Shown here in pieces: positions 22,269 to 33,600 of a stretch of 45,493 nt of DNA (the stretch's first letter is position 1; each line of letters opens with the position of its first letter). The position numbers were made by a program, and so were the translations under genes. The DNA lies in assembly GCA_905250885.1 (NCBI GenBank), contig CAJNOQ010000600.1, positions 1-45,493 of the forward strand, given 5' to 3'. The notes below the pieces were generated by a model, which was not told where the DNA came from, did no database searches, and worked only from the letters and a program-made list of their open reading frames with translations. The DNA is from Didymodactylos carnosus. Taxonomy: Eukaryota > Rotifera > Eurotatoria > Philodinida > Philodinidae.

Positions 22269-22440
22269 TAGGAAACCTTTAAAATTGAGCCTGGCTTTAT
22301 TTTTAATATAATCTTGCAATATTGTACGTAGAATGAGAGATAACTGTACTTTTGGATGCCACTAGTAATGATCTAATGATTAACCCTATCTTTGCAGATA
22401 ATATGATCGAATTTAAGTACTACTATAATATATAAGAGTG

Positions 22441-23280
22441 TCAGAATTGTTGAAGGAACGATTTACATTGTTTGTGCACATCGTTTATTGCCTGTAAGTT
22501 TTCTTCATTTGCCATATCGGCTCGAGCAGCCACAAAACCGTGTTTCATGTTCGGATATGTCTTGTACAGACACTTGTTACCAAATGGTTTTTTCCCTAAT
22601 ACATTCTTAATTTCATCCACAGGGGAATCATCACTTGCTAGTAGGAATAGCATTGGACATTGAACTTTGTCCGCATCTTGAACGTGCATGTTTAACATTG
22701 AACCATGTATGGAAATACCACAGATATAATCATTAAAATGACCACATGCTTTCAATGCTACTGATCCAGCCCAAGAGAAACCAATAATGGCTAATCTGAT
22801 TTCCTCATCCGCTTTTCGAACTTCTGTATTCAACATTTTCAAATCGTTTTCAACAATAGCCCATGAACCAACTTTTTCAATGTGTTCCAGAATTTCATTC
22901 GGATCAGATGGCGGAAATTTTTCAACCGGATACGGTTTACCTATTTAGAAAGATAAAGTGTACAGCAATCTCTTGTTGTCAAAATTGCAGAGAACAAAAA
23001 TACTAAAATTAATTTAATGACATCTGTTATTTTCGTACAAACCTCTAAAAATGTCTGGCATGAACACTCGGACATCAGTTTCCTTGACTAATCTATCGCA
23101 GAATATTCTTGTTTGTGGAATATTAATGCCAAATACATCACAGAGAACAATCACAACCAATGCAGCCTCTTCGTCACCCACATTATAAACATCTAAACCT
23201 TGAATTTTATTTACTTTACCTTTACAAACATACTGCGTAGGCTCTATAACCTTAGGTTTACCACCGACACATGAACACAT
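22441..23280 (-). CDS. dienelactone hydrolase family protein (carboxymethylenebutenolidase-like)
   Basis: Two exons on the minus strand, 23280-23043 and 22940-22441, separated by a 102-bp GT..AG intron. The joined CDS is 738 nt (245 aa) and reads in frame across the joint as DIFRG|KPYP. I preferred the ATG at 23280 (MCSCVGGKPKV) over one 12 codons upstream, because the upstream part is only hydrophobic filler; this choice is not certain. The alpha/beta-hydrolase features are LVVIVLCDVFGIN in the N-terminal half, the nucleophile elbow IGFSWAGS (residue about 135), an acid in LLASDDSP (D184 or its neighbour) and the histidine in MKHGFVAA (H212). The family normally uses Cys at the nucleophile, but here it is Ser. 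The family hydrolyses cyclic lactone-type esters, usually in the cytosol; the substrate here is unknown. The gene sits between two copies of a CACTG-ended transposon. Confidence 0.85.
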
Positions 23281-23444
23281 CGTTGTCCAATAAGATATAA
23301 AAAAAAATACAATCATTGCATGCCAGGTTACTTATATGCTCCAAATTCATATAAGATACGTTCTGTAACATATCGTGAATAATTTCAAAACAGAAAAAAC
23401 GGAAAAAAAAGTTTTTCCACTTGTATAAGAGATACGAATGGCTA

Positions 23445-24010
23445 CACTGTAAGGTTGGAAATTATTCATGGAAAATGCTCGGCAAATTTCAAAGAATGGA
23501 AATTCCTCATGGATTTTCCAGTTTATAGAAAATCGTCGTTGAATTTCCATAAATAATTTCCAAGAAAGTAGAAATTCCTTTTTAATTTTCTATAAACTGA
23601 GAATTCCGCGACGCGTCTGCACCGAGTGCCGGTACGACCAGGTTGTATTGGGGTTGACGCCGCTCCCTCATGCTTTTGAGAAATTTCTGGTGAACGTCTT
23701 CGATTTTGGGATCTTTCTACCGAAACTTCGCGCCACCACTGTCTCTGCCTAAATCAAAACTCTTGCTGGCATAGGCAAAATTGTGATCTACAGTAGAAAC
23801 TGTCAAAGTTGATTTAAGTGTAATATGAGTGTTTTTACGTGATACTCTTATACCTACACTGATTGCAAAACAAAAGCTTGAATAAGTATTTGGTCTAAAA
23901 ATTCCTGACCGAATTTCTATAAATAACTCCCAAGAAAGAAAAAATCTCGAGTTCGACTGATTTTGATAAACTAGAAAATCCCCAGCGATTTTCCAGTTTA
24001 TAGAAAATCC
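23445..24010. mobile_element. CACTG-ended non-autonomous element, copy B (right end unclear)
   Basis: Begins CACTGTAAGGTTGGAAAT after a TA and follows copy A in the same orientation, including the core at about 23600-23910 with GCGCCACCACTGTCTCTGCC. Some 200 bp of copy A's palindromic arms are missing. The similarity fades near 24010. The real end may be TCCAGTG at about 24244 (also followed by TA) if the small foldback at 24022-24178 inserted into it. Confidence 0.6.
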
Positions 24011-24021
24011 TCAGCATATTG

Positions 24022-24178
24022 TAGAGTAAATATTTCTCTACAAAATGAGATGTCTCTCAGTTCTTCAACATGTTTTCTGATGGAGTTATGCTCATTTTGG
24101 ACGTTATATTACAAATGTGACTTTTTTAAAGGCTTAAAGCAAAATTTTGTAGGAAAATATTTACTCTATAATACTGAC
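24022..24178. mobile_element. 157-bp foldback, possibly hAT-type
   Basis: TAGAGTAAATATTT at the left is mirrored by AAATATTTACTCTA at the right, and the match continues inward as an imperfect inverted repeat. The 8-bp flanks GCATATTG and TAATACTG agree at only 5 of 8 positions, so a target duplication is weak. It lies at the frayed right side of the CACTG-ended copy B. Confidence 0.45.
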
Positions 24179-24244
24179 TGTTTCAAAGTTTATCAAGTAC
24201 TGAGTGAAAGAAAAAATAGTTTCAAAAAGTTAAAATTTTCCAGT

Positions 24245-26040
24245 GTAAAGTAATAAATTTTAAAAAAATTGTGTCTTCTCAACAGAAGGCGTTGGAGAGC
24301 TGGAGTGGTCTTTTATTGTAGAAGACACTTTATTCTATTATAAAGTTACTTTATAATCTTAAAAAGTGTAAACAATAAGAGGGGTTATCTTTAATTTTCT
24401 CTGATAGGATTCAACAATATATACACCACTGGATAGAGTAAGTCTTCCTCTACAAACCTACATATATCCCGTTCTGTAGTCAAAAATCACCGTGAAATTT
24501 ATAGTCGCCTTTATTTTATATTTATAGTCGCCAAACATCAAAGGGTCTGCTGCTCGTGAATGTCGTCTTTCTTTTCGTAAACCACATTTAAAAGTGTTTT
24601 TCTTGTACAAAAAGCAATTTTACCAAAACTTGTCCTAAAACCGAGGACAACTTTTTTGTCTTAATTAAAAGTAATGCAACTATTGAATTGCTTCAGTTCG
24701 TACGCAAAACCAAAGTTATTTTCCCTCAAAATAAAACAAATTCGGCCTCAAAATATTCGATTTTACTCCAGTTAGAAAAATTGTCTCAAGTGCCCCGAAA
24801 CTTCGACCTAAAATAATGTTTTTTGGCACGAAGAAAAAAGAAAACAAAATTCGCTCCCAATCGCATTTGATAACAAAGAATTTAAAATATTGTCAGTCAA
24901 TACAACCTTTCAAGTAAAATGACTGTCTTCACTTTTATATATTATATTGCAAAATGAAAGAAACTAAATTAAACTCTCCGTCATCTTTGCAGTAATAATA
25001 TAAACTTGAGATTTCTTAGTCATGTAGTAAAGCAAACTATGAACATGTAATGTGATAACTGTCTCAATTTGTCCTGTTATTTCTTCTTTGAAACAAAAAA
25101 GTTTATATACAAAAACAAAAACTGAATTGAAAATCTGTTTTTCGGGCTGGGAAGTACTTGAGATTGCACATTCGCAGTATTTCCTCCATATTCTCTTATT
25201 TTTGAGGTAAAGAAAGATGTCTGATATGTTTTTTGTAGAGAATTAAATGTCACATCTTTTTTAAAAAACTTAAAATTTGATTATATCTGTGGACTGAGAT
25301 ATATACAAACAAACAAAACGGGTAATTATTTTGGGACATCTGGAATAATGGGAACTATTACTTACCTCAAAAACAATAATTTTTTCTGTCTAGTTCAACT
25401 TGGAAACAAAATAAAAAATAGCTTCAATTGATCATAGTAAATGTCAGTTTAAAAAAACATGAAATATTATTCTTTTTCTAGCATTTTTCAAGTATATACG
25501 TCAAGAAAGATAAAAACGGAAACACATTGAAGAATCTTCTATTTAATGTGCCTTATATCTTGTGAAGGTTAAAAGAATTCGGATTTCTCTGTTTCTCAAA
25601 TTGTATTCATTTTATTTTTCATTTTTTTTCTAAAACAACAATTATCAAACATTTAGCTTAAAAGAACACTTCATGTCGGAAATATGCTGCGAAGATTCTA
25701 TTCTATCTTTCAAATAATACAAAGTAAAATAAAATTTTCATATGAAATTAAATATATTGTATCTTGTCTAATTGCATCGCACATCATAAAATTTACACAA
25801 AAGGGGTTTTCAAATGATTCAATTTCAGAAAAAAGCATAGCACGATCTTGGATCGGGAAATATTGCTGAAAAACTATGTTTTACAATTGAAAGAGGGAAA
25901 CTCTTTGACATGCAAAATATTATTGAAAATTTCAGTAAACTTTTTATCTTTTTTTAAATCTTTCTGTGAGCTAGTTAAAAAATAAACACAAGCGTTACGT
26001 CGACAGATGGCAGTCATCTGACATGTTACTTCATGAAGTT
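24245..26040. other. long gene-free stretch
   Basis: AT-rich DNA with many near-homopolymer runs and only chance ORFs of about 60 codons. I see no repeat ends, RNA gene or coding signature. Confidence 0.45.
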
Positions 26041-26464
26041 GTCTACCCAGCTCAACCAAGACGGTCTGTTAACGGTCAACTATAAAAAGGCGCGTTAACG
26101 GTGTAAAAGCGGCCTAAAAACAGTCCATTAACGTCACTGTAAATCAGCCGTTTTAATAACGTCAATTAATGGTCTAAAAACGAGCTGTTCACTGGTGAGG
26201 CCCTGCATAGTCTATGCTGTATACCGTATATAGATCGTTTTATCGACAAGTCATTCACTTCTCTTACGCACGGCATTGATACAGCCTTTAATCAATAGAC
26301 ATTACGGATTCTGGTCGATTAAACATTTATGTTCTGTAATAACAATCTTTTTCAGTCACATTGGAACAAGTAGTGCAAATTAAGTAGCACTCAGAATTAT
26401 GTTCATAACATTTTTTGCTTTCATTCCCAGGAACCAAGCTTTCTTGCAAAAGATGCGTCTTGAA

Positions 26465-26716
26465 TAGGGGTGCTAATTTAGTGTTACTTTGGAAAATAAA
26501 TGTAAATGAATCATTTGCACTTAAAAAATAAATATAAATGAATCATTTACTTTTATAAAATAAAGATTTTATGAAAATAAAGAATTTTGTTTTGATTTAT
26601 TTATATTTATTTTTTAAATATAAATGACGAACTTATCTTTATCTTTTAAGTGTAAATGATTCATTTACTTTTATTCATTATTATAAATGAACAATAAAAC
26701 TAAATTAACACCCCTA
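26465..26716. mobile_element. hAT-type MITE with perfect 8-bp TSD
   Basis: The ends are TAGGGGTGCTAATTTAGT and (inverted) TAGGGGTGTTAATTTAGT, flanked by a perfect duplication GTCTTGAA (26457-26464 and 26717-26724). The interior folds back on AAATGATTCATTTACTTTT-like words. It is 252 bp and non-coding. Confidence 0.9.
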
Positions 26717-26887
26717 GTCTTGAAATATTCTATAAAATCATACTGAGTGTTTTGCTACAAAATGTAAAATAAAAGTGGAACGGTTCTTGGATCCCAACGC
26801 CTTTTGTTTTTTTAAAAGAACACATACACCTTATATATTGTGTGTTTTTCTTAAATAGTTCTATATGTCATTCATTATTTTTGCAAA

Positions 26888-26915
26888 CTGAAGAAGGAAG
26901 AAGATTCTTCCGAAA
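26888..26915 (+). ncRNA. hammerhead-like motif (possible)
   Basis: CTGAAGA is followed by a perfect six-pair hairpin (GGAAGA, loop AGAT, TCTTCC) and GAAA, then CG. This is the order of the hammerhead core with one variable position. ATTATTT upstream can pair with AAATAAT downstream as a possible stem I, but no proper stem III with a cleavage triplet is visible. Such remnants are frequent near retroelement ends. Confidence 0.3.
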
Positions 26916-27466
26916 CGTTTTTGTGAAATAATTTTTGTTAATAAAAATTTAAAAGGAAGAGTTTAGAATACGAAACTAATTCAATGTCCCTCCAAACTAT
27001 CACACATTCACACAAAAGAAAATCAGTTCGGTAACTTTTTGAACGTCCTATGTATTTTGCTATCACTACTAGCGTAAATGGAACACTGACTTTCTTTGAA
27101 TAATGTAAAATTTTTCCGTTAATCGTATATACAAATCAATAAAACTTGATTAGAGGATGTGACCATTTGTCTTGAGCTTAATACTGAAGATAGTAGTGTG
27201 ATCTTGGGGTTGGTACCAGAAATGGCATAAGGGCCAAAACACCAAAATTTGCCACATAACAAACAATATTTTCGAGATAGCTAGTGAAAAATAAAAATTT
27301 AACGTTGCATTAACGATGAAAAAACAGTCTGTAAAAAGACCGTAAACGGACCGTTGTTTTACCGTAAAACTACCTAAAAAACGACCGTAAAACGGTCTTG
27401 ACAACCTATACTACAAACGATCCGTTAACCTTCAGTTAACAACATCATTTTCATGGACCTGGGCAG

Positions 27467-28485
27467 CTTGTGTTTGATATTTTTCGAAGATATCTACAGA
27501 AAATCTACCAAGCGCTTTCTAAAGTACTTCGGTTATTCTACTTTCTAGGCAAGTTTACTACATAACAGCCACAGAGAGAGAATTTCTACATATAAAGCCG
27601 GTTCGAGACCAGGATTGAAAAGGTCATCATTTTTTTAGCTCAAGCTAGTACAAAATTTTTTTCGCTGAAGGAATAATTCATATAAATATGCACGAGCACC
27701 TGTTAATTTTTATCGTTAAATTTTCGATTATTAGGGTGAGATGTCACATACACACGCTCGGACCTTAATTGTTCTCCGTGGCTAAACAAAGAGTATTATG
27801 TGTAATGTTTACATCATTCCAAACGTTTTCTGTCAAATACATCTGCTTTTGGACAGTGCCTAAAATGGTGTGTCTCTAATCCTTTCTCCAATTTCAACAT
27901 AATGATCGACGGAGACGATCTCCAGATGTTTCAATTGTTTCCTAAAACTTCTTAATGTTGCGTTGTGCGTATGCATATTTGTATTCCTTCCTCTTTCTTT
28001 TCTGGGCGTTAGTTTGTGCCTCCTCAAGGTACTGTGCCTCACTATATAATATTTTTGTTTAATTGTACCTCCTTTTCGTACCTTTATAAGTGAAAGTAGT
28101 AGTACAATAATTATTAAAAAGTATGAATAAGGACGGGACAACATGTCTATTTTTTGGTTGGTATGTTATATATTTGTAAGTGTTGTGAAAATTACTTATT
28201 TACTTTTTTACTTTACATTGTGTGCCTGTAAATGGTATTTTTTTGTATTAATAGACCCTCATGAGTACAGTAAGATGCAAATAAATAATAAAATAGCTGT
28301 TAACAAGTCATTCTCCAAGTGCAAAATAGTCATAAATGATATTATTAATTGTCTGGTTTTTTAAAAAATGCTACTTTTAGGCACTAATACGTTCCGAATG
28401 AAAATATCTAAAAACGGCGAAAAAATTATGTTATATCGCTAAAAGAATGTCATTTGACGATAAGTTAGATCGTTTATTCATTAAC
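27467..28485. other. intergenic DNA
   Basis: Only chance ORFs (27860-28144 on the minus strand and 28143-28364 on the plus strand) without domains. Nothing else was recognised. Confidence 0.4.
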
Positions 28486-29073
28486 GAGGGAACCTCTCGA
28501 GGTGATAAAACGCTTTTTGATCGAAATCTAGTGGGTTATAGGTTATCGATCATGCTGATTCCGAATATGATTATAGGAACTGCCCTTAACCGTTCAAAGA
28601 TCCGATTTTCTGGAAAACCAGTCTTTTCGAAACTGTAAAAAATAACCAAAATCTTTCTTAATGAGACACGATTGTAGTCCACAAATTACTGATTAAAATG
28701 AGACCTCTCCCAGTTCTACAAGACCTTTCTTTGCAAAGTTATAGGATTTACAAGAAAAGCCCTAAACTATAGCTTTGAGCTGATAATCAACATTTAGGGC
28801 TTTTCTTGTAAATTCTATAACTTTGCAAAGAAAGGTCTTGTAGAACTGGGAGAGGTCTCATTTTAATCAGTAATTTGTGGACTACAATCGTGTCTCATTA
28901 AGAAAGGTTTTGGTTATTTTTTACAGTTTCGAAAAGACTGGTTTTCCAGAAAACCGGATCTTTGAACGATTAAGGGTAGTTCCTATAATCATATTCGGAA
29001 TCAGCATGATCGATAACCTATAACCCACTAGATTTCGATCAAAAAATGTTTTATCACCTCGAGAGGTTCCCTC
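28486..29073. repeat. near-perfect 281-bp-arm palindrome with 26-nt loop
   Basis: The left arm 28486-28766 and right arm 28793-29073 are equal in length with no indels. By manual alignment they differ at seven positions (97.5% identity), all transitions. The loop is 28767-28792. Both arms run through AAAGCGTT/AAAACATT-like and GGTTATAGGTTATCGATC sequence. A 63-codon ORF (28447-28638) runs out of the unique flank into the left arm but has no domain. A transcript would form a long double-stranded RNA. No terminal duplication was found. Confidence 0.92.
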
Positions 29074-30650
29074 TTAAGCAGCGTTTGATAAACCCATAAT
29101 GGCCAGTGTTTTTACATGCTAGAAAGTTTTGTCACAGACGCTTTTGGTGCACTGGAATCGAGACGAGTTTAAATTAAAACTATATCGACTTACAAAGGAA
29201 GTACGCTAATATCAATGACCCCCGACGTTGAAAGCACTGGCCAGGTGAATATGTGCGTTTTTTACAACTGAAAAAACCACTTTTTCAACGTGTCCGAAAT
29301 GAAAACATCTGCACGAATCAAAAAGCGTCTGGACTACAAATGCGTTCCAGGTGCGTTGGGCAGCAACGTTAAACACGTTTCAGACATAAAATTTGTACAT
29401 AGATGGATGACTCCGGAATATCCTTATGCCAGAATATCAACTGAATCTTGTTCTGTCGAAACCGATTACACATTCGAAGCAGATCAAAAATTCTATAGAG
29501 AATTATCTTTCACGCCCCAAATTTTAGCTCGACGTACAATGCCGTTGTAGGTTAGCTTTTTGTGAATGCTAGTGACGTCAAGCAGATCGTTTCAATTGGT
29601 TATTCCAGCTACACCAATAAATAAGATGTACTAAACAGGTATCTTTGTTTGTTTATTCTATTCTTTCTTCTCTCTTCTCTCTGTTTATCCCTCCGGACAG
29701 CCATACAGAGTAAAACTGGATAGTATCTCGAAATTTTCGAGAAGAACCAACCATATTTTGGATAAGATGCACAGCTCGATGGCTTTTACACTGGTTTTCG
29801 ATAAATCTCACAAAGTCTCAAGGAAGCATCTATGCGATAAGATCACTAAAAGAGTTTTGCTATTGTTGATTGTTGCTGAAAACAAGTACAGACTCATAAT
29901 CAGAGCAAAAGTTATAAAACATACAAAAAAACCGCAATTCTTATTGAACAAGAAAAATACAGTATGTGAACAGTCAGATTGGCAAAAAACTGAGTTTCAA
30001 GATGTATTGAAACTCAAGGAAAAAGAAAATAAGTTTCTATTACTAAATAAATACCTGTTTAACCTTTACTAATTTTTCACTTGTCGTTCATATCCACATA
30101 TATTTATATTGTTGTTGCTGTCGTTATTGTGTATTTATTCGTTCTTCATATCATCAAAAAACCATATGGTTGAATAGTTAATTGAATTCGATAAATATCA
30201 CACAACTATTTAGAATAGCATTCATTACCTTCCATGTTGACATAATAATCACACTGTTGACAACCTGAATTGCATGAATTTGAAGTTTCGCACATTTAAC
30301 CGCTTTAGCTGACATGATGTTTTTGTTCTGATTTGTTTAAATCACCATCATAATTTTTTCACGTTGCTGGCCTTTTTCTTTTGATCACCGCTTAGACAAA
30401 CTTGACTTTTAGTTTAGAAACATTTCGAACGCCAATCATTATTTTTACTCTCTTTCATCGATGGTTTAACTGAGTATCATTACATAAATTAAAGACTTGT
30501 TCAATTATCTGTTGAGCATTTGCGCTGAAAAAAAGAGAAAATCCCATCAGACCAGCAAACTAATAATCTTACATAGCAAATCTTACATTTATTGATTTGA
30601 TTTTATCAAATGATGCAATCATACAAAATATACAGTATTTAATTTCTCTG
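29074..30650. other. intergenic DNA upstream of the TRIM-NHL gene
   Basis: Two ORFs deserve mention only as unknowns. One at 29299-29550 (84 aa from its ATG, moderately charged) and one at 29767-30072 (lysine-rich, about 101 aa) show no domain or signal that I recognise. Promoter elements of the next gene must lie in the right part but are not identifiable by eye. Confidence 0.4.
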
Positions 30651-30654
30651 TTTC

Positions 30655-30656
30655 AG
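30655..30656 (+). other. splice-acceptor-like AG upstream of the TRIM-NHL start
   Basis: TTTCTCTGTTTCAG ends 34 bp before the ATG at 30691. It fits a 5'UTR intron acceptor or a spliced-leader trans-splice site. Confidence 0.45.
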
Positions 30657-30690
30657 CGCTTTAATACATTTTTTTTATCTTATATGAACA

Positions 30691-33600
30691 ATGGCTGATT
30701 TAACAAGTTTAGTTGATGATTCAACAACTACTGACGTTTTATTAGAAGATGATACAAGTGATGATCAGCATTTAACTTGTTCTTTATGTAAAGAACTCAA
30801 CTCGCATCCCAAAATTCTGCAATGTCTACACGTTTATTGTTTACAATGTCTTAAAACACGACAAGAACAAAACACAATCACTTGTCCAGAATGTCAACAA
30901 ATAACACAAGTATGTTTATAATTATGTGAAATTGCAGCTGAGAATAGAATACCGATGTTTGTTTGTGTAATAAATGAGAAAAATTGCTGCTTGACATTTT
31001 TTATTGTCATAAAACTCCTTTTTTTCTTGTTTCTGATTTTAGATACCAAGTGGTGTTGTGGATGATGATTTATTAGATGATGTGGCATTATTGAATGAAG
31101 TTGAACTCCGTCTGATTCAAGATGGTCTCGTTCGTTGCACATCATGTCGAACGGAAGAATTAGCATTTGCACGATGTAAACAATGTAGTACATATTTATG
31201 TCAACAATGTGTTCACGCACATCAAAATATGAAGTGTTTTTTAAACCATACGGTATGTATTTGATTAGTCGATCTAGCACTCACATATTTGAATTTATTT
31301 TTCACTCTTATTATAGGTCGTCAATTTAAGTGATTTAACGTCATTTGATCGTTGTGTAACATGCCCTATTCATTCATTGAAAGAATTAAAATATTATTCA
31401 GCATCACTTGGACAATTATGGTGTGATGAATGTTTGGATAAACATCCTCAGTCTTCATATGAACAAATAAGTCCACAGTTTATCAATCAACTCAAAGATG
31501 ATTTGGAAATGAGAATGAAAATGGGTACAAAAAATATAGATAATGCTCAAGCACAAGTGGATGTTAAACTAAATCAGTTACAAACGGATTATGAACAAAC
31601 AAAGGAAAAATTACAAGAAAATTTTCAATTTTTTCAAAATTTATTAACAAAAATACATGTAAAAAACTGTTTATATCACTTACTTCATCTACGAAAGAGA
31701 ACCATATGAATAATGTTTAATTTTTTTTTTCTTCTTATTTTTAGAACGATCAGTTATCGTCATTGTCGGATATACAACGTTCGTTAGAGATGAAGTTATT
31801 AGATGAAATACATTTAGTCCAAATGACAACGCGACGATTTGAGGATGTGAACAGTTTTACAAAACGAATTCTCGCACAATCCAATGGGTAAATTTCTATA
31901 ATTCGTGGGACATTACTTCTCTATCCCAACAGTTCAGAAAATCTATTTATCCTTTACTATAAGAGTAATGTCCGTAATATCTATCATTTTTCCATTATGG
32001 ATCATATTTCAATATAATTCATTCTTACAGATTCGATAATAATTCTCAATAATGAATAATGGACAGCTACGAACTGAGAATTATATTGAAATTATGATCT
32101 ATGATGGAAAATTGCAGACATGGCGAACAGTGCTGAAGTTATTTCTCTTTAACATTTTGTGAACTAAATACTGTAATGACAGCTATTCTTGATTTATTTC
32201 TTCTGTTTTTCTCTATTTTAGAGTTGAACTTGTTAAAATGAAATTGTTAATTGATCATCAATTATCTTTATTAAATGAAAATAGGTCTATGACTAATGGA
32301 GACCAGTTAGTTTCATCTTCCCCCACTCAAATTGATTTTGTACAACAAAAATCTAATGACGATATTGAACAAGTATTAAAAAAATATTTTGGAAAATTGA
32401 TTTCTGCTGAGGAACAACAACAACAGGATAATGAGAAAAATGTTGACGAAAAAACTATACAACAGCAGCAGCAGCAAGCGGTAAGTACAGAGTTTTAATT
32501 TCGTTATTGCTGAAAATATTTTCGACTAAAATTGAGAATTTATTATTGATGTAGCAGGACTAGTGAGACTGATTAAATGAACTTCTTAAATGTTCTAAAA
32601 ACGCTTTGAGACCTACAGTTAAAACTGTTGTTTGATCGGATTGCCCATTTATTTTGTTTTTTAGCTATTCAGTTTACCCACATCCTCACCTGACCAATCA
32701 GAAACTACTCTGTCATCAGCGTCGATCGATCCATTGGCCTATTACATTGATAAACCGCATCTTCAACATTTTAATGGTTTCGCTTGTATACCACCACACG
32801 GTAATGATGTCACGCCATCATTAACAAACACGACATTAACAACGTCAGCTTCAACGTCAGCCGCAATTCCCTCACAGCAAACAGCGATCGATTTACGTGG
32901 AACATCATTCGTCAATTCGATTCAAACAGAAAATATTCGTGCCCTAGAAAATATTTTTAATCAGCAATCACATGGACAACAACAGTTTCACCCAGCACAA
33001 CATAATCCGTCACTAGATTTCAGTCAACCAAACAATGAAAGTAGGTGAAATGAAACCAACTCTACTGTATTGTGTACTAGGGGTCTAGATTACTACACAC
33101 AGAGATACAGCCATTTACTCAACTTTAATAAACTATTGTTTATTGAATTTCAGAAGCTGGAAATTTTGCACACAGCGGAGAAAAGTTTTTCATTTTTGTG
33201 TTTTTTTTAATTTCTACGTTATAGATGCGCTCCTTTCCTCTACTTTTCTTCGCACCATTCGTGGAGGGAAACATGCTTTTATGCATGTCGCAGATATATG
33301 TTTATATGTCAGCAAAGCGTAAAGCGTAATTATCCATTGCTCATTTCTTTTCATTTTCATTTTAGCATTTTCAATGACCAACTATAAAAGCTTACCACAA
33401 AATGATAGACAGTGTCATTCACCATTACAATTACCGACAAATGGTACCGTCCTAAATAAAATTAGTGTTTTCTTGCAAAGTGAAGATGTTTGACATCTCT
33501 ATGGCTCGAACTTTCACTTTCAATAGTTTTCATTATTAGTGATGTTACATGATGTTATTTTATCTATTCATTTAGGTTTTCCTGGCCGTATGCCTGTTTA

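Larger units (their letters stand above)
26044..27466. mobile_element. possible element with subterminal GTTAACGGT repeats
   Basis: The left side (26044-26180) and, in inverted orientation, the right side (27300-27430) are both rich in GTTAACGG/CCGTTAAC and AAAACGG-type words. The outer limits read CCCAGCTCAACC and (inverted) CCCAGGTCCATG, similar in style to the GATC-rich elements. No target duplication is visible. A hAT MITE (26465-26716) is nested inside. The call is an inference from the mirrored word content. Confidence 0.4.

Noticed and set aside
23281..23316. Upstream ATG adding 12 residues to the hydrolase
   Set aside because: The added residues are mostly hydrophobic and encoded by a T run; MCSC is a more typical start. 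It is not fully excluded.
27595..27620. GGTTCGAGACC, a perfect tRNA B-box consensus
   Set aside because: No matching A-box or cloverleaf can be built upstream and no acceptor stem pairs, so it is not called as a tRNA.
28447..28638. 63-codon ORF at the left arm of the palindrome
   Set aside because: It has no domain and its reading crosses from unique DNA into the palindrome arm; probably incidental.
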